Shown here: in pieces, positions 20,869 through 29,825 of the stretch
How the letters are laid out: each line of letters begins with the position of its first letter
Numbering within the stretch: the first letter of the stretch is position 1
DNA from: Halomonas sp.
Lineage (GTDB): Bacteria > Pseudomonadota > Gammaproteobacteria > Pseudomonadales > Halomonadaceae
Assembly: GCF_029263665.1 (NCBI RefSeq)
Contig: NZ_JAJUFQ010000002.1
Location: forward strand, 186,001 to 250,000
Length of the DNA stretch: 64,000 nt
Direction of reading: 5' to 3'
Program-made: the position numbers and the translations under genes
Notes under the pieces: model-generated
What the model was told of the DNA's origin: nothing
Database searches by the model: none
What the model saw: the letters and a program-made list of their open reading frames with translations, nothing else

Positions 20869-22035
20869 TCAAGGCTCGGCAGGTGCATCAGCCAGTTGGG
20901 CAAGTTTGATCTGAACCAGCATCGACAGCTCGTCATAGACCGTCCACTCATCCACGATACGGCCCCCCCTGTAATGATAATGAGAGATACCCATTACCTG
21001 GACGCGTTTGCCCGTCGGATCACCAAAGCTTTCGATGCCGCCATAACCGAGGTGATGACCTTCCATGACCCAGCGTACGGCAACCTTTGTCCCGCCTTCG
21101 ACGCAAGGAACAGAGCAGATGTGCTGAGGTTCGAAGCGTGCATCAGGAAGTGATCCGACCAAGCCAATCACTTGATGGGTCACGGCATGAGTGCCGTACA
21201 GTTCTTTCATCAACGGGCCGTGATACATGACAGTTGGCGCGTAGACTTGGCGAATCTTACCGAACATCTTGCGGTTCCAGACATCGTGCAACCACTGCAA
21301 TGTCTCGCGCTCGATATCATTATTGGCAATCGACAGATCGGCATGCTCGGCCGGCGGGTACTGGCCCAGCATCAGCCCGTTCTCACCGATATCAAGCGCC
21401 TTGACACCTTGCGCAAGCTTGGTGCTGGCGATCTTCTCGGCATATGCCTGAGGGTCGAGCCCCAGTTGCTGGACGATGGCCATCTGATCCGCAACGACCC
21501 ACTCACGATAGATCTTGTTCTCGAAGATCATGCAATCGGCAACGGTTCTCGAAGTGAACGGCTTGCCATTGGCCGGGCCAAAGTGACCGTTCTGTGTATA
21601 GCGGCCGGAGCCTGTGACCAGATGCGAGGTGTAGAACCCGTCCTGATCATTACCGTTCCAGATCACCTGTGTGGCCATACCACGGCGCTCAGGAAAACTC
21701 ACCAGCCGCTGGATGGTGTCACGTACGACGTCCTCGCGGTTATACATCGTGCCCATGGTGCCGTAGAGCACGCAGTTATTGGTGTAGTGGGTATAGATGA
21801 GTCCCACATCACGCTCATCCCAGATCTTGTGGGTGCAGCGAACGATGTAATCGACGATATCGGTGTAGCAATCATCGAACCCCTTCAGAGACTGTGAGCG
21901 CGGACGACTGTCGCTGACCAGATCCACGAAATCCAGACGCTCGCTCTGCAGCACCTGCTCGCTGGGTGCTGCCTTGGGGCGAGACGGAGTAGCCTCCTTC
22001 GGAGTCGCAACTGTCTCTTCTTGTTTACTGGCCAT
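20869..22035 (-). CDS. Two-domain SnoaL-like / ester cyclase family protein
   Basis: Two NTF2-like halves (IWDERDVGLIYTHYTNNCVLYGTMG... and VWNRKMFGKIRQVYAPTVMYHGPL...); start MASKQEE. Confidence 0.7.
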   Translation of the reverse strand: MASKQEETVATPKEATPSRPKAAPSEQVLQSERLDFVDLVSDSRPRSQSLKGFDDCYTDIVDYIVRCTHKIWDERDVGLIYTHYTNNCVLYGTMGTMYNREDVVRDTIQRLVSFPERRGMATQVIWNGNDQDGFYTSHLVTGSGRYTQNGHFGPANGKPFTSRTVADCMIFENKIYREWVVADQMAIVQQLGLDPQAYAEKIASTKLAQGVKALDIGENGLMLGQYPPAEHADLSIANNDIERETLQWLHDVWNRKMFGKIRQVYAPTVMYHGPLMKELYGTHAVTHQVIGLVGSLPDARFEPQHICSVPCVEGGTKVAVRWVMEGHHLGYGGIESFGDPTGKRVQVMGISHYHYRGGRIVDEWTVYDELSMLVQIKLAQLADAPAEP

Positions 22036-22237
22036 GATTCCTTCCAATGTTTGCAAATTTAGGCTGGCGTGCCACCGCAAAATGGCATGCACTGCATAAG
22101 TATGCAAATATTTTTCCTTCTCTTCTACCAAGGTATTATTCCGCCATATATCAGTAAACATGATGCTATCTGGCGGATCATCGGGAAGAAGCACGATACG
22201 CGCCAAGCGTCTTATTCAAGAATTTGTTGAAAATATC

Positions 22238-22251
22238 TGACTACGTATTCA
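22238..22251. promoter_or_regulatory. Candidate second LacI-family operator in the divergent spacer
   Basis: TGACTACGTATTCA; reverse strand TGAATACGTAGTCA shares TGAATACGTnnTCA with the site at 14837. Confidence 0.5.
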
Positions 22252-22285
22252 TTCTGAGGTAATACAAGCTCAATGCTTTGCCGCC

Positions 22286-22342
22286 ACGACAACAAACTTG
22301 CTTCGTGACAACAAACTTTCTTCACGACAACAACAGGGAGCA
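22286..22342. repeat. Tandem repeat, 3 x 19 bp ending in the RBS of the cupin gene
   Basis: ACGACAACAAACTTGCTTC / GTGACAACAAACTTTCTTC / ACGACAACAACAGGGAGCA. Confidence 0.9.
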
Positions 22343-22348
22343 TCCGCA

Positions 22349-23320
22349 ATGACTCTGAGCCCAGAACAGATGGAGGCGCGAATCGTCCGCTATGGCGATC
22401 TGAAGCCCTGCCGCAGCGCTTTCATCGACGCACATACTCCTGGCTCTAATCAGAAGGAAAACTTCACCATCGTCGGCGGTGGCGTGAGTGAAAGCGCTGA
22501 CCAACATGTTCACATCAGTGACACGCCTGGCTTCAACATTGGTGCCGCAGGACAACCACCGAAATGCCTCAACAGCCTGCATACCCATCGCACTGCTGAA
22601 GTGTTCTTTGTTCTCAGCGGTCGTTGGCGCTTCTTCTGGGGGCGCTTTGGGGACGCGGGGGAAGTCGTGCTGGAAGAGGGCGACATCATTAATATCCCGA
22701 CCGGCATCTTTCGTGGCTTCGAGAATATCGGCACCGACTACGGCATGATCATGGCGATTCTCGGTGGTGACGATGCCGGAGGCGGCGTGGTCTGGGCACC
22801 GCAAGTCATCGAGGACGCCAAGGAGCATGGTCTGGTACTTGGCGAGAACGGCAAACTTTACGACACCAAGGCTGGCCAATCACTGCCGGAAGGCGTGCAG
22901 CCGATGCCGCTTCTCACCGAATCGGAGTTGGTCCAGTACCCGGAACTTCCGGTAAGCGAAGTGGTACCCCACTATGTCGCTCGCTACTGGGACCTGATGG
23001 CCCTGGCATCCAGCGGCCCCGCCAAGGTCATCGGTGAAAATGCCCTGCTGCGTGACAAGCCCGGCTTCGAGGTCGAACTGCTGACGAGAGGCTCTGTTTC
23101 CACACAACCCGCCAGCAGCGATCAGCATGAAATACTGATGGTGATGCGAGGGCACTGGAAGCTGAGCTGGCAAGGCGGCACCAAGGTATTGGCCCCCGGT
23201 GATACCTGCGCGATCCCCCCTCAGTTGGCCTATGCCATCGAACCTTCGATGAGCGGAGAAGCCAGTCTCTACCGGGTACGCTCCACTGATGATCCGGCAG
23301 GCCCAACATGGCAAGGCTGA
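22349..23320 (+). CDS. Bicupin domain protein
   Basis: Two cupin halves: NSLHTHRTAEVFFVLSGRWRFFWG...GDIINIPTG and SDQHEILMVMRGHWKLSW...PGDTCAIPPQ; RBS AGGGAG before ATG at 22349. Confidence 0.85.
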   Translation: MTLSPEQMEARIVRYGDLKPCRSAFIDAHTPGSNQKENFTIVGGGVSESADQHVHISDTPGFNIGAAGQPPKCLNSLHTHRTAEVFFVLSGRWRFFWGRFGDAGEVVLEEGDIINIPTGIFRGFENIGTDYGMIMAILGGDDAGGGVVWAPQVIEDAKEHGLVLGENGKLYDTKAGQSLPEGVQPMPLLTESELVQYPELPVSEVVPHYVARYWDLMALASSGPAKVIGENALLRDKPGFEVELLTRGSVSTQPASSDQHEILMVMRGHWKLSWQGGTKVLAPGDTCAIPPQLAYAIEPSMSGEASLYRVRSTDDPAGPTWQG

Positions 23321-24030
23321 ATCCGCAGCAATCGTGCCCTCCTCTGCTGATGCTTCCCGGCATGATGTGCGATGCTCGCCTGTTCACGCCACAGATTGCG
23401 GCGCTTTCTGCCGGGCGCAGCCTGATGGTGCCGGATTTGAGCGGCGAGAAAAGCATCGCAGCACTAGCGGAAAAAATCCTTGATGAGGCGCCGCCACGCT
23501 TTGCACTGGCAGGGCTTTCCATGGGCGGGATCGTTGCCATGGAAATGCTCGCTCAGCAGCCAGAAAGAGTAGCTGGAATCGCGTTGATGAATACCAACCC
23601 TCGCGCCGAACTGCCAGAGGTTCGCGCAGGTCGCGGACCGCAAATCGAAGCTGCGCATCAAGGACAGATGCTCGCGCTGATGGAAGAACGCATGTTTCCG
23701 CTTTACAGCGCCAGTGGTGATCCATCGATCTCCGCTATCGCACGAGATATGGCGGCATCACTCGGGCCAGAGGCCTTCATTCGCCAGTCGCTGGCCCTGC
23801 GTGACCGTGAGGATCTCAGCGACGTGCTGCAACGGAGCCATATTCCGACCTTGATCCTCGGCGGGCACAACGATCTGTTATGCCCGCCTGAACGGCATGA
23901 ATACATGGCGTCGCTGATGCCACATGCAAAGCTGGTGATGCTCGCAGAAACAGCACACCTGTCGACACTGGAGCGGCCGGTCGAAACGTCTGCCGCATTG
24001 AATGAATGGCTGGAGACGTTGCATGACTGA
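23308..24030 (+). CDS. Alpha/beta hydrolase
   Basis: LMLPGMMCDARLF; nucleophile elbow GLSMGG; LILGGHNDLLCPP; overlaps cupin stop. Confidence 0.88.
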   Translation: MARLNPQQSCPPLLMLPGMMCDARLFTPQIAALSAGRSLMVPDLSGEKSIAALAEKILDEAPPRFALAGLSMGGIVAMEMLAQQPERVAGIALMNTNPRAELPEVRAGRGPQIEAAHQGQMLALMEERMFPLYSASGDPSISAIARDMAASLGPEAFIRQSLALRDREDLSDVLQRSHIPTLILGGHNDLLCPPERHEYMASLMPHAKLVMLAETAHLSTLERPVETSAALNEWLETLHD

Positions 24031-25390
24031 ACTTCTCGACCTGAGCATCCGTGAACAACTGCATGAGTTGAACGCAGGGCACACCACGGCACAAGAGATG
24101 CTGGATGCAACGCTTGAGCGTATCCAGGAGCGAAATCAACGCCTGCGTGCCTATGTTCACATTGATGAGAGCGGGGCCAGAGCTCAGGCACAGCGCATCG
24201 ACCAGTTGCGGGCCGCCGGGTTGGATACGGGGCCTCTGGGCGGTATTCCTGTTGCGCTCAAGGACCTGATCAATGCCAAGGGACAGCCAGGATACTGCGG
24301 TTCTCATGCGTTTGATTCCAAACCAGCAGAGCACGATGCCGAGATCGTTGCTCGACTGCGCGGCGCCGGGGCCATCGTGCTCGGCAAGGTGGCCACCTAT
24401 GAGTTCGCCTTGAATGGCCCTACCTACGATCAGCCCTATCCGGTAGCACGCAACCCGTGGAACCTTGAGCATATTACCGGAGGCTCCTCCTCGGGCAGCG
24501 CCTCAGCCGTTGCTGGCGGTACCGTCAGAGCGGCGATCGGAACCGACACTGGGGGCTCGGTCAGAAGCCCGGCAAGCTATTGCGGCATTGTTGGGCTGAA
24601 GCCCAGTGCCAACCGCTTACCGCTCGATGGTGTCTTCCCGCTCTCGCAGTCTCTCGACACCCTCGGCGTACTGGCCAAGTGTGTCGATGATGCCGCCTTG
24701 TTGCTCGATGCCATGTCGGCCCGGCAAGGCCAGGAGGCTGCCGCCAGCCGCATCAACCAGCCTGTCTCGGGGCTGACGGTCGGCTACGCGCGTAGTTGGC
24801 TGACCGACGATCCGCACACGCACCCAGCCGTTATCGAACTGCTCGACGCCGCCGCATCCAGCCTGTCACTACTCGGCGTGCGGATAGCCACCGTCACCAT
24901 GCCAGACTATCCCGCCATCGAAGAGACCGGGCGCATCATCCTGCTGCACGAAGCGTTTCTGAACCACCAGCACGCATTGGAAGCACGCGGACAGGACTAT
25001 GGAAAAACGACCCGCGAGGTATTGAGAGAAGGAGAGACCATCAGCACGACGGAACTCAGCCTGGCTCGTGAGGCGGCTCTGCGCCTGCGAACCGAGATTG
25101 ATGAAGCACTTGGCGAGAGCGGCATTATCATGACCGCCACCACACTCGGCCCCGCTCCACCGCTGGGCGATGGTAAAGCCGCCTGGACCCCGATGCGCAC
25201 CATCCCGTTCAACATTACCGGCCACCCCGCTATCAGCATCCCATGCGGCTTCATCGGTGGCTTACCTATCGGATTGCAATTCATCGGGCGCCATGGCGAC
25301 GAAGCCAGCCTCTGTCAGCTCGCACATGCCTTTGAGCAAAACACGCTGCATTCCGTCCAGCACCCACCAATGTGGGATAGAGATTATTGA
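24023..25390 (+). CDS. Amidase (amidase signature family)
   Basis: GGIPVALKDLI; GGSSSGSASAVAGGTVRAAIGTDTGGSVRSPASYCGIVGLKPS. Confidence 0.93.
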   Translation: MTELLDLSIREQLHELNAGHTTAQEMLDATLERIQERNQRLRAYVHIDESGARAQAQRIDQLRAAGLDTGPLGGIPVALKDLINAKGQPGYCGSHAFDSKPAEHDAEIVARLRGAGAIVLGKVATYEFALNGPTYDQPYPVARNPWNLEHITGGSSSGSASAVAGGTVRAAIGTDTGGSVRSPASYCGIVGLKPSANRLPLDGVFPLSQSLDTLGVLAKCVDDAALLLDAMSARQGQEAAASRINQPVSGLTVGYARSWLTDDPHTHPAVIELLDAAASSLSLLGVRIATVTMPDYPAIEETGRIILLHEAFLNHQHALEARGQDYGKTTREVLREGETISTTELSLAREAALRLRTEIDEALGESGIIMTATTLGPAPPLGDGKAAWTPMRTIPFNITGHPAISIPCGFIGGLPIGLQFIGRHGDEASLCQLAHAFEQNTLHSVQHPPMWDRDY

Positions 25391-25672
25391 AAGGCGCTTT
25401 ACTGGAAAGCTGAAAAATTACCACACAGTGTCGTCACGTACTGTTTCTATTCTTCGCCCACTTATCAAATTAACAACAAGTCAATAGCACATTAAGCGCT
25501 ACCAAATATCTCTCTAAGAAAGGAGCCGTATAACCCTAGAAGCCCAACACTCTCACTAATATATGCTCGTACAATAAAGCACAGCGCGCAGCACTACTTT
25601 ATTCATAAAAACAAACTCTCCTTGGCAAAACAGGCCAGCGGAGATTAACCAACATCATCTCAAAGGAACACA

Positions 25673-26749
25673 ATGAACAACATAACAAAATTCCTGGTGA
25701 TAGGAAGCCTTTCTGTCGCAAGCATACCCACCGCCCTTGCATTTAACCTCTATAAGGATACCGATACAGAGCTATCTTTCAGCGGGCGTCTTCAAGCGAG
25801 ATACAACACCTACCAAGACGGCAGTAACATGTGGGATACAGGATCTACTCGCTGGGGACTTTACGCCAAACAGGGCATCAACGACGACCTGGATATCATT
25901 GCAGGCTCCGAATGGACGGTAACAGCCAATGAGGACAATTACGATGACGATCCTCATGTGCACCAACGCCTTCTTTATGCAGGGCTTGACCATGCAAGGT
26001 ATGGGAAGCTGATCTTCGGGCAACAATTGAGCGTCGTGTGGGACGTTGCCTGGTGGTCAGACATGGGAATGAATTATGGCAGCCGGGCATTCGGTATTTA
26101 TAACTATGCAGACTTTGGAGAAGCCAGCGGCACAGGCCGAGGGGAAAAAGCCCTTACCTGGCGGAAAGACTTTGGCGACTGGACGCTAGGCCTGCAGTAT
26201 CAAGGAGAGCGTACAGATACCAAACTTGCTCAAGGTGTGAAGGCGAATTTGGGGGACGGAGGGGGAGCATCGCTACGCTACTCATTATCTGAGAACATCG
26301 AGATCGGCACTGCTTATTATCAAAATCGCTATGACAATGTCACCCCTGGCCATGGTATCTCTGCAGGTGACGATGCCCAGCTATGGCTCGCAGGCTTCTT
26401 GTATACTGATGACAACTGGCATGTAGGGGCGACACTTGCACACAGCAACAACTGGGAGATGTCAGAAAGTGGGCAAATTTTCGATGCTCAAGGCGTCCAA
26501 GCGTATGTTTATCGGCATTTTGACAATGGGATAAGGCCAACCTTCAACTATAACTGGCTGGAAGATAGAGATGGACGTAGCGAGGGTGAAAAACGCCATA
26601 CCTACATCTACGGCCTTGAATATCACTTTGAGCGTGACAAATTCCTGGTGTGGGCAGAGTACCAGAACAACCACGGCACCAGCTGGAATGGCACCAGCTA
26701 CGAAGATAGTGACGATGAATGGACAGCAGGTATTCGCTATTACTTTTAA
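25673..26749 (+). CDS. Gram-negative outer-membrane porin
   Basis: Signal peptide, alternating beta-strand pattern, C-terminal aromatic (YYF). Confidence 0.88.
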   Translation: MNNITKFLVIGSLSVASIPTALAFNLYKDTDTELSFSGRLQARYNTYQDGSNMWDTGSTRWGLYAKQGINDDLDIIAGSEWTVTANEDNYDDDPHVHQRLLYAGLDHARYGKLIFGQQLSVVWDVAWWSDMGMNYGSRAFGIYNYADFGEASGTGRGEKALTWRKDFGDWTLGLQYQGERTDTKLAQGVKANLGDGGGASLRYSLSENIEIGTAYYQNRYDNVTPGHGISAGDDAQLWLAGFLYTDDNWHVGATLAHSNNWEMSESGQIFDAQGVQAYVYRHFDNGIRPTFNYNWLEDRDGRSEGEKRHTYIYGLEYHFERDKFLVWAEYQNNHGTSWNGTSYEDSDDEWTAGIRYYF

Positions 26750-26803
26750 ATCAAGGTCCATATAAGAGTCGAAGCGCCTCGGAGCACCTCGCAGAACGGG
26801 CAC

Positions 26804-26838
26804 GAGGGAGGGGCAATGCAGTTCCTCCCTCCTTTTTT
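26804..26838 (+). terminator. Rho-independent terminator after porin
   Basis: GAGGGAGG...CCTCCCTC followed by CTTTTTT. Confidence 0.85.
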
Positions 26839-26917
26839 CAACTGAAAGAATACAGGGTAAGAACTTAAAACGCCCACAGAGCTTCTAGCTCAGCCGCTGT
26901 CATATCGCTTCTTATGT

Positions 26918-26952
26918 AACAGATGCGCGAACAGATTCAGAATATTGAGTGA
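26918..26952 (+). repeat. Second copy of the yicC 3' end (candidate att site; partner 10226-10260)
   Basis: AACAGATGCGCGAACAGATTCAGAATATTGAGTGA vs AACAGATGCGTGAGCAGATTCAGAATATCGAGTAG: 30/35 identical; all differences before the stop are synonymous; both encode QMREQIQNIE-stop. Confidence 0.85.
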
Positions 26953-27398
26953 TCGTTTCTGGTCCAGACATTTAGCAGGAAAAGCACTCATCAGGACAAC
27001 ACCTCGTCTATGGAGTGGGCATGCGCCCAGTCGGCAACTCTGGCTCGGCCAGGCCCTGTTGAACCTCGATGGCAGAAGCAGAGCATCGGATCATAAGCCA
27101 GCAATATAGAAACATTTATGTCCAAAATCTGCATGAAATAACATGTTTAGACATTATTGTGTCCAAAATACTATTCCGATGCCGAGTCGCTTCCAGGAAT
27201 GGTCGTGCAAATTCTTCACCACATTTCGTACATCAGCATCAGGCCATGCCTACACACCTTCTGGCGTGGGCCTGATATCGTAGAGTCTGGATCAGCGGTC
27301 GTTAGCCCGTGTGCTGCTACCGCGCAGTCCAAAGTACTGCAGTTATTTCATGAATCTATGATTGTCAGTTGGATAAAATAAATTTCAAGGGAATTGAA

Positions 27399-28136
27399 AT
27401 GTATAACTTTAAAATTTTTGCATTTTTATTTTCAGCAATAATCTTATTATCTGGGTGTGCTAATAAGCAACCTAATGTGCCAATGGAGAAAACTTTCTGG
27501 AGCCAAAAAGAGGAGCGGATTGGTATTGGAATGAATAGAGCCCCTACTCCTGGATATTACAAAGTTGGTGCACAAGGGTTATTGGACATGGCGATCAATA
27601 GCGCTGTAACATCAGAGCTTGGAGAAGCGGTGAAATCTTGGAATTCACCAGATATTGCTATGCTCGCAAATGAGATAAAAGAAGACCTTGAAGATAAAGG
27701 CTATCATAACGTTTCTATCATCTCTCAATCACTAAAACATGATGACTTCAAACCTTTCGATGGTTATAAAGAAGGGTATTCCGATATAGATCTAAGTCCG
27801 TTGAAATCACGCTACAATATTGACAAGCTTGTTTTGCTTACTATAGGAAGTAGCGGAATATCACGTAGCTATTATGGTTTCATACCTACTTCTGATCCAG
27901 CTGTATTTGTTAATTATGGTGGCAGTGTTATCGATCTTGATGACAATCGTTATATTTATTTCAAACATGGAGTTTCTCATCAGGCCATAGAAGGCGAATG
28001 GGATCAACCACCTGAATTTTCAAATTTGAAAGCTGCATATAATTCTGCTGTTGAAAAAGCTTTGAATCAACTTGCACTGCCTTACCGTGTATCAGAAAAC
28101 GCATTGTCTCAGTCGGAAAGCTTGAGCCTGCAATAA
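27399..28136 (+). CDS. Hypothetical lipoprotein, AT-rich
   Basis: Lipobox LLSGC after hydrophobic leader MYNFKIFAFLFSAIILLSGCANKQ; visibly AT-rich compared with flanking genes. Confidence 0.75.
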   Translation: MYNFKIFAFLFSAIILLSGCANKQPNVPMEKTFWSQKEERIGIGMNRAPTPGYYKVGAQGLLDMAINSAVTSELGEAVKSWNSPDIAMLANEIKEDLEDKGYHNVSIISQSLKHDDFKPFDGYKEGYSDIDLSPLKSRYNIDKLVLLTIGSSGISRSYYGFIPTSDPAVFVNYGGSVIDLDDNRYIYFKHGVSHQAIEGEWDQPPEFSNLKAAYNSAVEKALNQLALPYRVSENALSQSESLSLQ

Positions 28137-28250
28137 AGTATCGTAGAAAAACTCTATGGGAAGGAGCTAAAGGCTCCTTCCATGTCGATGCTCATGAGCA
28201 AATTCCTCTACGGATAATACTCTGAGCAGAAATTCACAGGGTCATTACAA

Positions 28251-29765
28251 TCATGCTTCATTACCGGAAGCGGTTTGAGGACGCCGGTTGGAGCGATGGT
28301 TCTGCCATAGTGTCAGCGCCAGCAACCCGACGGCGATGACCAGGAAGGTCACACTGATCGGGCGAGTGAAGAATGGGGTCCAGTCTCCTTCGAAGGCCTG
28401 CAACCCACGCCGCAGATTGGATTCCGCGATAGGCCCCAGAATCAAGCCGAGGATCACTGGCGCAGTACCGAACTGGTAGCGATTGAGGAAATAGCCAAGG
28501 ATGCCGAATCCGAGCATCAGAAAAAGATTGAAGACATCGCCGTCGACGCCATAGACCCCGATGAAGCAGAACACCAGGATCGCCGCCAGCAACTGCTTGC
28601 GTGGCACCATCAGCACACGAATGAACAGCTTGATCCCCAGGCACATGGTCAGCAGCATGAAGACATTGGCGACCAGATAGGCCACAAAAATGCCGTAGAC
28701 GGTGCCGCTCTGCCCGTCGAACAGAAGCGGCCCTGGTGTGACGCCCTGAATCATCAGGCCACCAAGCAGCACTGCGGTGGCCGCCTCTCCGGGAATGCCC
28801 AGTGCCAACGTAGGGATCAGTGCACCGCCCAATAACGCGTTGTTGGCGCTTTCCACCGACACGATACCGGGCGCATGGCCGGTACCAAACTTCTCCGGTG
28901 ACCTGGAGAAACGCCGCGTCTGGTCATAGGCGACCAATGAAGCGATGCTGCCCCCCGCGCCGGGCACAGGGCCGACGATAGAGCCCGAGGCCACACCAGC
29001 AACGATGGCCTTCCAGTGGCGCAGTGTCTCGATGAAACGTGGCCGAGCAATATCGATACGATGACCACTATCCTGCATTCGCTGATGTGGATCGTACTCG
29101 AATGCATCCTTGAGCACTTGAGCGACCGCGAACAGCCCGATCAACACGGGCAACAGATTGACCCCTGTCAGCAATGACAGCTGACCGAAGGTGAACCGGT
29201 CAACACCGGTGATCGGGTCAGTACCGATAGTGGAGACGAAAAAGCCGATCAGGCCGGCAATCAACCCCTTGAGCAATGACTTGCCTGCCACCGAGGCAAT
29301 GATCACCAAGCCAAAGATGCTGAGCGAGAAGTACTCGGCCGCGCCAAAGCGCAGCGCAAACTCAGCAATCGGCGGTGCCAGAAGACTCAGAATGACCATG
29401 CTCGCAACGCCGCCAAAAAAAGACGCGACAATAGCCAACCCAAGAGCACGCCCGGCCTCCCCCTTCTGGGCCATGGGAAAACCATCGAATGTGGTCGCCA
29501 CGGAAGATGGCGTACCGGGGATGTTGAGCAGAATCGCGGGGATCGATCCGCTGGCACCTGCTCCGCACAACGCTCCCAGCATCATCCCAATGCCCATGAC
29601 CGGGGGCATACCGAAAGTCACCGGCAACAGCAGCGCGACAGCCATGGCCGAGGTCAAACCAGGCAACGCTCCCATGACGATGCCAAGCAGAGTGCCACCA
29701 GCAATCGCCAGAAGCGTGCCCCATTGCAGTACCATCTCTAGGCCATCGAGATAACTGGAAATCAT
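28251..29765 (-). CDS. tctA: Tripartite tricarboxylate transporter, large permease (TctA), system 1
   Basis: GVVMGALPGLTSAMAVALLLPVTFGMPP-like TctA signature; ESANNALLGGALIPTLALGIPGEAATAVLLGGL. Confidence 0.93.
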   Translation of the reverse strand: MISSYLDGLEMVLQWGTLLAIAGGTLLGIVMGALPGLTSAMAVALLLPVTFGMPPVMGIGMMLGALCGAGASGSIPAILLNIPGTPSSVATTFDGFPMAQKGEAGRALGLAIVASFFGGVASMVILSLLAPPIAEFALRFGAAEYFSLSIFGLVIIASVAGKSLLKGLIAGLIGFFVSTIGTDPITGVDRFTFGQLSLLTGVNLLPVLIGLFAVAQVLKDAFEYDPHQRMQDSGHRIDIARPRFIETLRHWKAIVAGVASGSIVGPVPGAGGSIASLVAYDQTRRFSRSPEKFGTGHAPGIVSVESANNALLGGALIPTLALGIPGEAATAVLLGGLMIQGVTPGPLLFDGQSGTVYGIFVAYLVANVFMLLTMCLGIKLFIRVLMVPRKQLLAAILVFCFIGVYGVDGDVFNLFLMLGFGILGYFLNRYQFGTAPVILGLILGPIAESNLRRGLQAFEGDWTPFFTRPISVTFLVIAVGLLALTLWQNHRSNRRPQTASGNEA

Positions 29766-29796
29766 GATGTTCTCCTGAGCATGACGTTCTCCTGGA
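29763..29796. repeat. Tandem duplication (2 x 17 bp) of the tctA RBS and start codon
   Basis: Reverse strand CCAGGAGAACGTCATG-CTCAGGAGAACATCATG. Confidence 0.9.
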
Positions 29797-29825
29797 AGTC
29801 ACTCGTCCGTCCGTTACCCTCTCCT

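Noticed and set aside
27119-27169. Repeated TGTCCAAAAT in the AT-rich spacer
   Set aside because: Only two short copies 41 bp apart in AT-rich DNA; could be chance.
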